Source of the DNA: CAYRWK01 sp964427965
GTDB lineage: Bacteria > Patescibacteriota > WWE3 > UBA101185 > UBA10185
DNA: 6,661 nucleotides
Assembly: GCA_964427965.1 (NCBI GenBank)
Contig: CAYRWK010000043.1
Location: forward strand, 1 to 6,661
Direction: 5' to 3'
The notes beneath the pieces are model-generated. The model ran no database searches and was not told where the DNA came from. It was given only the letters and a program-made list of their open reading frames with translations. Position numbers and translations under genes: made by a program. Shown piece after piece: positions 1 through 5,646 of the stretch. Within the stretch, counting starts at the first letter, position 1. Each line of letters opens with the position of its first letter.

Positions 1-1175
1 CCTCCGTCATAGCCTAAAGCCCAAATTCCTACACCTTTAAGCTTGTTAGATTTTATCAGCTCATATTTAACCTGCAATGATTTTTCATTGTCAAAATAAA
101 CTTCGCGAGTAGAGTCAGTCGAAGGACTAACATATGTAAAATAGGGAGTTTGAGCAGGATCATCCCAGTTAATAATTGGGTTTAATTCCAAAATAGTATC
201 CATTATACCCTCATAAGTTTGAGATTCTGAAAAACCTGTCTCATCACTACCGGGAATTCTTTCTGCCGATGGCTTGTTCTCTGTAACTACCCAATTATAC
301 CCATAGTAGGGGACTCCTAAAATTAATTTATCAGCCGGAGCGTTGGCCAAATAGTCTTTGATGGTTGTTAAAATATCGTATTCCCACTTATCGCCTGCTC
401 CTCCTATTGGGGCAACAGGTCCCGCATTATCTGAGTTTGGTTGATGAAAATCATAAGCCATGATAAAAACTGCATCTGACACCTTTGCAAGATCTGCAAT
501 TTTTGTAACTCTTGGTTTAACCATTGAATCAGCAAAGGTAGAAACAACAACATAAGAATCCCCATATCTTTTATCCAATCTCTTGTTCAAAAATTCCACA
601 AATTTTGTGTATTTATCGGCGTATGTATCGTCTACAAACTCCACATACTCAAAGTTTAAATTAACATCTTTAATCTTTTTGCTATCCAACTCCTTAATTA
701 GGTTATTAGCAAATGTATTCCAGCAAGATTCACAAGATAAAAACTTATCTGAAACCTCATCTGTATGCGAAATAACTGTTAAAGATACCCTCACGTTAAA
801 TCTTTTTGCAGTAGTAATAAGTTTGTCTAAGTTGTCGTTGTTTTTCCAGTTATCGTATCCGGGATCGACATTACCCTCTTCGTCCTTTGTTCTAAAAGAA
901 CCGTCGCTATTTATATTAAGTCCAAAATATGCAATGTCTGTAAGTTTATCCAGTTGAAAAAACTTTATCTTTTCTAAGCTCCAATAAGGTAAAAAACCGT
1001 ATACTGAGTAATTGGGTTTTTCATGGGGGAGCAAGTAGGAAAACACACTAAAAGAACTACTAAAAGGGGACACAAAGTTTTTGGTGTCTACTTGTTTGCT
1101 TAAATAGCTTGAGGTTAAAGCAAAAAAAACACAAAGTATAAGCAAAATGGCAGTGACCCACGTCTCCTTTTTCAT
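1..1175 (-). CDS. Membrane-anchored glycoside hydrolase family 18 protein, C-terminus cut by window edge
   Basis: Reading leftward from the ATG at 1175-1173, the frame is open for 391 codons to the window edge. Residues 7-25 form one hydrophobic segment (signal peptide or anchor), followed by a Ser-rich linker. A GH18 barrel then begins with VYGFLPYW (58-65). Strand beta-4 reads DVNLNFEYVEF (170-180), with the expected acid Glu at E176. Strand beta-6 carries IMAYDFH (238-244), the substrate-contacting MAYD motif. The last visible part, GVGIWALGYDGG, is typical of strand beta-8, so only a short tail is missing. The family hydrolyses beta-1,4-linked GlcNAc polymers such as chitin or peptidoglycan; the overall look is nearest the SleL/YaaH-like group. 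Oddities are Asn in place of both inner Asp residues of DxxDxDxE (N172, N174) and a CxxC pair (C148, C151). Fold assignment is firm; activity and substrate are uncertain. It is divergent to the polysaccharide operon, 35 bp away. Confidence 0.88.
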   Translation of the reverse strand, partial: MKKETWVTAILLILCVFFALTSSYLSKQVDTKNFVSPFSSSFSVFSYLLPHEKPNYSVYGFLPYWSLEKIKFFQLDKLTDIAYFGLNINSDGSFRTKDEEGNVDPGYDNWKNNDNLDKLITTAKRFNVRVSLTVISHTDEVSDKFLSCESCWNTFANNLIKELDSKKIKDVNLNFEYVEFVDDTYADKYTKFVEFLNKRLDKRYGDSYVVVSTFADSMVKPRVTKIADLAKVSDAVFIMAYDFHQPNSDNAGPVAPIGGAGDKWEYDILTTIKDYLANAPADKLILGVPYYGYNWVVTENKPSAERIPGSDETGFSESQTYEGIMDTILELNPIINWDDPAQTPYFTYVSPSTDSTREVYFDNEKSLQVKYELIKSNKLKGVGIWALGYDG

Positions 1176-1210
1176 TGAGTCATTGTATCGTAAATTAAAG
1201 TGGATTCCTA
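1176..1210. promoter_or_regulatory. Divergent intergenic region between the two glycosidase genes
   Basis: Only 35 bp separate the two head-to-head start codons, so promoters for both genes must lie here or inside the opposing coding sequence. On the minus strand a good -10-like box is visible (listed separately). On the plus strand I see no convincing -35/-10 pair; TAAATT at 1191-1196 is a weak candidate. Neither start has a strong SD: the plus gene has at most GGA at 1202-1204. Confidence 0.5.
1182..1187 (-). promoter_or_regulatory. Candidate -10 box (TACAAT) for the GH18 gene
   Basis: On the minus strand TACAAT matches the TATAAT consensus at 5 of 6 positions. Only six bases lie between it and the ATG at 1175. 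Transcription would start about at the ATG itself, giving a leaderless mRNA, which fits the lack of an upstream SD. No good -35 is present at 16-18 nt spacing (the bases there read TAGGAA or AGGAAT), so the call is tentative. Confidence 0.35.
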
Positions 1211-2446
1211 ATGCTAAAATTGTCACAGATGCTAAAAAAGAACAAACTTAAAATATTAATAATTGTTGGGCTTATAGGTAGTTTACTTATTTTTGTGGCC
1301 ATTCGTGTTGTTGTAAATCTAAAATCTTCAAATCGTCTTTCCTCGTCTGTAACTGTCTTTGACTTGGAAAATATTATTCATCCCAAAGCCACGAAGGAAT
1401 GCCAAACTACTGGATCAATACACTATTTTTATTATTCAAACCCAACCGGAGAAGATTTAAAGAACAATAAATTTGGAATATATATTTATGCTGAGAATAA
1501 AGACTTCTTCGAGCTTGCCCAGAACTTAGTTAATTCTAAAGGTGGAGACTGGGGATACGTGCTGATACCTTTTAACGTTAAAGATCGTGATAGTTCAAAA
1601 TGGGGAAGAGTGTTTGATCAGTTATATCAAAAGCATTTGATTCCCGTTGTTCAATTATGGGATTTGGACGTTGCTAACTATAAAGAAGACACTAAAGGGG
1701 CGGCGGAGTTTTTGAACGAATTTGTGTGGCCAATAAGACAGCGATATATCAGTGTTTACAACGAGCCAAATGATGCAAAATTTTGGAAAGGAAAAGTGGA
1801 TCCCGCTGAATACGCCAGAATTTTAAAGTTTACTATGGCGGCTTTTAGAGATGAAAGTTTGGATTTTTTTATGCTAAACGGGGCTTTAAACGCCAGTGCC
1901 TCTGACTTTGGTGACACTATGGATTCGGATAAATTTATGACCCTAATGAATCAAGAAATCCCCGGGATTTTTAACGATCTTGATGGCTGGGCAACCCATT
2001 CATACCCTCAACCAAACTTTAGCGGGAGTGTTAGCGCCACAGGAAGATGGAGCATAAAAGCTTACGATTACGAACTTAACCTGTTACGTGACCAATTTGA
2101 TATTCAAAAAGATTTACCCGTGTTTATTACGGAAACAGGTTGGGCGCATGCTGAGGGTGAAAACTACAACTCATCTTACCTACCTGTAAAGACAGTTGGG
2201 GAGAGGTTTAAGCAGGCTTATGAGGACGTTTGGTTAAAAGATGATCGGGTTATGGCAGTAATGCCTTTTACGGTAAGGTACGACCCTCCCTTTGATCACT
2301 TTTCGTGGGTTAATGCCGATAATGTACCGTACGAGCACTACGATGTTGTAAAATCCATGAAGAAAGTAAAGGGTAACCCTGCTAAACTAGAGCTTGGGGA
2401 CGAGGTTTCTTTGGGTTGTGAGGAGTTAAACAATACTAAAAAATGA
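1211..2446 (+). CDS. Membrane-anchored clan GH-A glycoside hydrolase (GH39/GH5-like), first gene of the polysaccharide operon
   Basis: This 411-residue protein has a Lys-rich N-terminus, one membrane segment at about 14-35, and an exported catalytic domain. It shows the marks of a clan GH-A (beta/alpha)8 retaining glycosidase: SVYNEPNDAKFW (181-192) with N184-E185 as the beta-4 acid/base pair, WATHSYP (260-266) as the beta-6-region HxY motif, and VFITETGW (304-311) with E308 as the beta-7 nucleophile. I cannot fix the family; GH39, GH5 and the Asl1-like group (GH128) all share this pattern, and the substrate is unknown. The only two cysteines, C64 and C403, flank the barrel. A start at M7 (1229) is possible and would keep the membrane segment. 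Its TGA stop overlaps the flippase ATG. This arrangement recalls Pseudomonas PslG, a membrane-associated glycosidase encoded in an exopolysaccharide operon, and suggests trimming of the glycan moved by its neighbours (inference). Confidence 0.82.
   Translation: MLKLSQMLKKNKLKILIIVGLIGSLLIFVAIRVVVNLKSSNRLSSSVTVFDLENIIHPKATKECQTTGSIHYFYYSNPTGEDLKNNKFGIYIYAENKDFFELAQNLVNSKGGDWGYVLIPFNVKDRDSSKWGRVFDQLYQKHLIPVVQLWDLDVANYKEDTKGAAEFLNEFVWPIRQRYISVYNEPNDAKFWKGKVDPAEYARILKFTMAAFRDESLDFFMLNGALNASASDFGDTMDSDKFMTLMNQEIPGIFNDLDGWATHSYPQPNFSGSVSATGRWSIKAYDYELNLLRDQFDIQKDLPVFITETGWAHAEGENYNSSYLPVKTVGERFKQAYEDVWLKDDRVMAVMPFTVRYDPPFDHFSWVNADNVPYEHYDVVKSMKKVKGNPAKLELGDEVSLGCEELNNTKK
2443..2446 (+). other. ATGA stop/start overlap coupling glycosidase and flippase
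   Basis: The glycosidase ends with TGA at 2444-2446 and the flippase begins with ATG at 2443-2445, a 4-nt overlap typical of translational coupling. GAGGAG at 2420-2425 lies 17 nt before the ATG, too far for a normal SD but possibly helping to hold a terminating ribosome. The overlap makes co-expression of the two proteins very likely. Confidence 0.85.
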
Positions 2447-3729
2447 TTACATCAGAAACAACAAAAAAAATAGCCAGTAATACTGTTTACCAATTAATAG
2501 GCAAGTTGGTGAGTATGTCAGTGACCATATTGGTGACAGTAATTATCACTAGGGCGTATGGCCGTGAGGGGTATGGCGAGTTTAATATTATGCAAACCTT
2601 TCCCGCTCTATTTTTTATTATTGTGGATTTTGGGCTTAACGCCATTGCTACTCGTGAGCTCTCTACCGATTGGGCAAAAGCCAAACAATATCTTGCTAAC
2701 ATTCTTCTGTACCGAATTGTACTTTCTTTTATTGTTATGGCAATTTCAGGAATGCTTTTGGTGTTTTTCCCATACTCATCTTCTCTAAAACTTGGTATTT
2801 TGCTATCACTTTTTTTGATTTTGGTTCAATCTCTTTATGCTACAACTAATATAATTTTTCAAGTAAAACTCAGGTATGATTTTTCAACAATTGGATTGAT
2901 ATGCGGAAGTTTAATGATTCTCGCTTTAGTGCTTGTACTCTCATATTTTAAAGCAAGTGTTGTTTGGATAGCGTTTACATATGTATTAGGCGGGTTTTTG
3001 ACCTTTGTGCTCAATTTACTTTTTATAAGGGGAAAACTTGGTGTACCAATTTCTCTTGGGTTTGATAAGTCTTTGTTTAAATTTTTGTTTTGGCAATCAC
3101 TGCCGCTAGGTTTAATGTTTATTTTTAGTCAAATCAATTTTAAGATTGATTCGATTTTTGTATCAATTTTACCTTTACCAAAATGGCTTGGACTGTCAAA
3201 TATTGAATCGGTTGGAGTTTATGGGCTTCCTTATAAAATTTTTGAAGTATCTTTGGTTATTCCTACGTTTTTTATGAACTCAGCCTACCCCGTTCTTGTT
3301 AAACATATGCTTGAGGGGAAGGAGCGTTTAAAAAGCACTTTTAACAGGGTTTTGGTCTTTCTTGCCTTTGGTGGCATTTTATTTGGCCTGATCGGGATTT
3401 TATTATCGCCTTTATTAATCAAGCTAATTGGGGGATCTGATTTTAGTGGCTCTGTTTTGGTATTGCAAATACTTCTCGGAGGGTTAGTGGTTTTTTATTC
3501 AACTCAGCCCATATCTTGGCTGATAGTAACCTTAGGTGGTCAAAAGTATTTGCCTGTTGTATATCTAATAAGTGCTGTCTTTAACGTTTTGGCTAATTTA
3601 CTCATTATCCCAATTTATTCTTTTTATGGTTCAGCAGTAGTTACTATTGTATCCGAACTTATTATCTTAATTCTTCTTGCTTATTTTGCCCGTAAGGTTT
3701 GGAGGCAAAAATATGCATACCAAGCTTAG
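2443..3729 (+). CDS. Wzx-type polysaccharide flippase (MOP/MVF superfamily)
   Basis: This 428-residue, highly hydrophobic protein has about 12-14 predicted membrane segments, the usual size for lipid-linked oligosaccharide flippases (Polysacc_synt family). Family features are the N-terminal helix and YGREGYGEFNIMQTF (39-53), DFGLNAIATRELS (62-74), VGVYGLPYKIFE (257-268, where many members read like AVGIYSxAYK), and a late NVLANLLIIP...YGSAVVTIVSE stretch (381-405). Basic residues inside or near membrane segments, such as K234 in INFKIDSIF, could contact an anionic substrate (inference). Its role would be to move an undecaprenyl-pyrophosphate-linked or similar glycan from the inner to the outer face of the membrane. 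It starts in the stop codon of the glycosidase gene and overlaps the next gene by 17 nt, so it is the middle gene of a tightly coupled operon. Wzx is the likely function, but substrate identity cannot be read from sequence. Confidence 0.9.
   Translation: MITSETTKKIASNTVYQLIGKLVSMSVTILVTVIITRAYGREGYGEFNIMQTFPALFFIIVDFGLNAIATRELSTDWAKAKQYLANILLYRIVLSFIVMAISGMLLVFFPYSSSLKLGILLSLFLILVQSLYATTNIIFQVKLRYDFSTIGLICGSLMILALVLVLSYFKASVVWIAFTYVLGGFLTFVLNLLFIRGKLGVPISLGFDKSLFKFLFWQSLPLGLMFIFSQINFKIDSIFVSILPLPKWLGLSNIESVGVYGLPYKIFEVSLVIPTFFMNSAYPVLVKHMLEGKERLKSTFNRVLVFLAFGGILFGLIGILLSPLLIKLIGGSDFSGSVLVLQILLGGLVVFYSTQPISWLIVTLGGQKYLPVVYLISAVFNVLANLLIIPIYSFYGSAVVTIVSELIILILLAYFARKVWRQKYAYQA
3701..3705 (+). 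promoter_or_regulatory. Shine-Dalgarno GGAGG for the ligase-like gene, inside the flippase gene
   Basis: GGAGG lies seven bases before the ATG at 3713, ideal SD spacing, and is the clearest SD in the window. It decides the start: the in-frame TTG at 3677 would add 12 residues without a comparable SD. It sits in the last codons of the flippase gene, so the ligase can initiate independently while still within the operon. Confidence 0.8.
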
Positions 3730-4912
3730 TTTGTTAAATGTCCTATTTTACCTATGTGTTTTTTCATTAAGTCTTAATCAATATTCTGCAATATTTAAAT
3801 CGGGTGAGGTAAATGTTTATCTGTTTGACCTACTTATAGCTGTTTTTGTAGTTTACGGCATGTTGGTGTTTTTGATAAAAAAACAACTTACCTTTCCTAA
3901 AAGTTACATCTTTTTTATAGCCTTTACAGTTATTGCCGGTCTTTCCCTTGTGTCTAAGGTAGGTTTGTTGGAAGGTATTCAACTTGTTGCATCAGGAATG
4001 TATTTTGTAAGATGGGTTTTATATCTGCTTTCTGGGCTTGTGGTATTTAATATGGTTAAAAGCTCGTTTATTTCTACCCAAAAACTTTTTACGGTTTTTA
4101 TTATTTCCGGTTTGTTCATTTCTTTAGCGGGGTTTGTTCAGCTAGTGCTTTTACCTGATTTTGAAACACTTGATCCGGTACTTGGCTGGGATCCACATAA
4201 AAACCGTTTAGCTTCCACTTTTTTTGATCCAAATTTTGTTGGAGCCTATTTAACTCTTTGTTTAGTTTTTGTAATTGAAAAGTTATCCGTTGTTATAAAA
4301 GCTAAAGATAGAAATAACTTTACACCTTTATTAATTAGTTCTTTTGTATTGATTACTGCGATCTTTTTAACCTTTTCTCGAAGTGCTTGGCTGATGCTTG
4401 CGGTAGTTGTTCTAATTTACGGTATCTTTAAGTATCGATTGTTGCTGGTCTTGGCTTTGATATTAGTTTTTTCAGCTTATTTTTTTGTACCTCGCGTACA
4501 AACGAGGTTGTCCGGAACTACCGATCCTGCCGATTCAGCAAGATTTAGGCTGGTATCATGGGGTAATACGTGGGAAATTGCCAAAGACAACCCTCTTTTA
4601 GGGGTGGGGTTTAATGTCTTTAGGTATGCTCAAAAAGATTATGGTTATCTAACCGTGGATACTTTTGAAAATCACTCTGGCGCGGGAGCGGACTCCAGTT
4701 TGCTTTTTATACTAGCTACTACAGGAGTGTTTGGTTTGGCTACTTTTATGATTGGATTTTGTAAAAACCCATCTTCTAACTTATTACCCCTAATCACCTG
4801 CGTTTCTCTGCTAGTGGATTCTCAGTTTATAAACTCACTGTTTTATCCGCAAATTTTATTTTTATGGTTGATAGTTTTGGGGATTTCTTCTAGCTACTCT
4901 TTACGTAAGTAA
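3713..4912 (+). CDS. O-antigen ligase/polymerase-like membrane protein (WaaL/Wzy_C family)
   Basis: The 399-residue protein has about 10-12 hydrophobic segments and one large hydrophilic loop at about 260-325, the usual plan of the O-antigen ligase family. Visible family motifs are RLASTFFDPNFVGAY (165-179), LTFSRSAW (219-226) with R223, the loop-start Arg/Trp cluster RFRLVSWGNTW (277-287) followed by NPLLGVGFNVF (293-303), and NHSGAGADSSLL (320-331) with H321, followed by a Gly-rich helix. In this family conserved Arg and His residues around the large outer loop bind the lipid-pyrophosphate donor. The protein may attach a finished glycan to an acceptor (ligase, or protein O-glycosylation) or polymerise repeat units; sequence alone does not separate these. 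The ATG at 3713 is chosen because of the GGAGG seven bases upstream. It overlaps the flippase by 17 nt, and its TAA lies inside the convergent Ig-like gene. Confidence 0.85.
   Translation: MHTKLSLLNVLFYLCVFSLSLNQYSAIFKSGEVNVYLFDLLIAVFVVYGMLVFLIKKQLTFPKSYIFFIAFTVIAGLSLVSKVGLLEGIQLVASGMYFVRWVLYLLSGLVVFNMVKSSFISTQKLFTVFIISGLFISLAGFVQLVLLPDFETLDPVLGWDPHKNRLASTFFDPNFVGAYLTLCLVFVIEKLSVVIKAKDRNNFTPLLISSFVLITAIFLTFSRSAWLMLAVVVLIYGIFKYRLLLVLALILVFSAYFFVPRVQTRLSGTTDPADSARFRLVSWGNTWEIAKDNPLLGVGFNVFRYAQKDYGYLTVDTFENHSGAGADSSLLFILATTGVFGLATFMIGFCKNPSSNLLPLITCVSLLVDSQFINSLFYPQILFLWLIVLGISSSYSLRK
4890..4912. other. 23-nt tail-to-tail overlap of convergent genes
   Basis: The plus-strand ligase-like gene stops with TAA at 4910-4912, while the minus-strand Ig-like gene stops with TAG at 4892-4890. 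The last codons of each are therefore antisense to the other. No stem-loop with a U-run is visible here or just beyond either stop, so transcripts probably run into the opposing gene before ending. Confidence 0.85.
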
Positions 4913-5642
4913 CTTTAATAGTTTCAGTCTTTTTATTTCCTGCTTCATCAGTTGCTTCTACTTTGATTTCAACGTTACCTTCATTTACCCCTAACAACAA
5001 TTCAAAAGTAAGATCGGGCTTTAAAATTGCTAATCTTCCATTAATCTTAATTGTTGCTTTACGGTCGACGTGGCCTTTTACTAAAATTCTTCCATCCAAG
5101 TTTTTTACAGTCTCGTTGTTTTTTGGAGAATCTATTTTTACTTCAGGAGCTTTATCGTCAAACTCAATATAAATATTCTCTGATTTTTCACTTTCTTTAT
5201 TTTTAGAATTTACTGCTTTTGCATAAACAGTGTTTCTGCCTTTAATAAGTTTGACGTTGGTAAATGTAAAGTTGCCATTTTTATCTGTAACACTTGTTTG
5301 AGATAGCGGGCCGTTAACAAATAGGTTTATGGTCATGCCCGGTTCTGAAAAGCCGTTTAGGGTAACATTCTCTTCTTTTGTAGCTGAAATCGGGTTATTA
5401 AATGCTGGTGTCGCCGGAAAGATTTCAGTTTCGGGCTCTTCTTCACCGTAATGCTTTGAAACAAATCCAAATAGAGTGCCAATGGCTGGAGCAAAAAAGA
5501 CCAAAGAGATAAAGATAACTGCAATAGTTACACATATAGCAATAAGGGTATTGCGAAGGCGTTGTTTTAACTCTCTTTCCGAAAGCCCCTGCAAGGTTCT
5601 TGGGTTAAAGTTTGCAGTAAATGACTTAACTGCTTTATTCAT
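4890..5642 (-). CDS. Single-pass membrane protein with two Ig-like domains
   Basis: This 250-residue protein has a basic cytoplasmic N-terminal part (1-32, rich in Lys/Arg), one membrane segment at about 33-55, an acidic linker (67-73), then two beta-rich repeats facing outward. Domain 1 (about 77-161) contains the typical NVTLNGFSEPGMTINLFVNG start and a DKNGNFTF turn. Domain 2 (about 166-246) starts VKIDSPKNNETV and ends VEATDEAGNKKTETI, a pattern of bacterial Ig-like and glucodextranase-B-like modules. There is no catalytic domain, cysteine pair or sortase signal. A binding, adhesion or envelope-scaffold role is the best inference. The ATG at 5642 lies 4 nt after the stop of the GalU-like gene; no SD is seen, so translation probably depends on termination-reinitiation from that gene. 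The 3' end overlaps the convergent ligase-like gene by 23 nt. Existence and topology are secure; function is not known. Confidence 0.85.
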   Translation of the reverse strand: MNKAVKSFTANFNPRTLQGLSERELKQRLRNTLIAICVTIAVIFISLVFFAPAIGTLFGFVSKHYGEEEPETEIFPATPAFNNPISATKEENVTLNGFSEPGMTINLFVNGPLSQTSVTDKNGNFTFTNVKLIKGRNTVYAKAVNSKNKESEKSENIYIEFDDKAPEVKIDSPKNNETVKNLDGRILVKGHVDRKATIKINGRLAILKPDLTFELLLGVNEGNVEIKVEATDEAGNKKTETIKVTYVKSS

Positions 5643-5646
5643 AGGT

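Noticed and set aside
583..957. A 124-codon plus-strand reading frame
   Set aside because: It lies antisense to the GH18 gene, whose minus-strand frame encodes recognisable GH18 motifs across the same bases. Its own translation is Ser/Leu-rich with no family features.
1129..1135. GH18 protein as a lipoprotein anchored at C15
   Set aside because: The residues before C15 (LLIL) lack the small residue at -1 expected of a lipobox, and the Cys sits mid-way in the hydrophobic segment.
2444..2446. TGA possibly read as glycine (SR1/Gracilibacteria code)
   Set aside because: No gene has an internal TGA, and this TGA is in the classic ATGA stop/start overlap with the flippase. Read-through would meet TAG a few codons later.
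3677..3712. An upstream TTG start for the ligase-like gene
   Set aside because: It adds 12 residues unlike the family N-terminus, while the ATG at 3713 has GGAGG at ideal spacing.
4901..4908. TTACGTAA palindrome in the convergent overlap, as a terminator or operator
   Set aside because: An 8-bp palindrome with no loop and no flanking extension is expected by chance in AT-rich DNA and is explained by the coding sequence.
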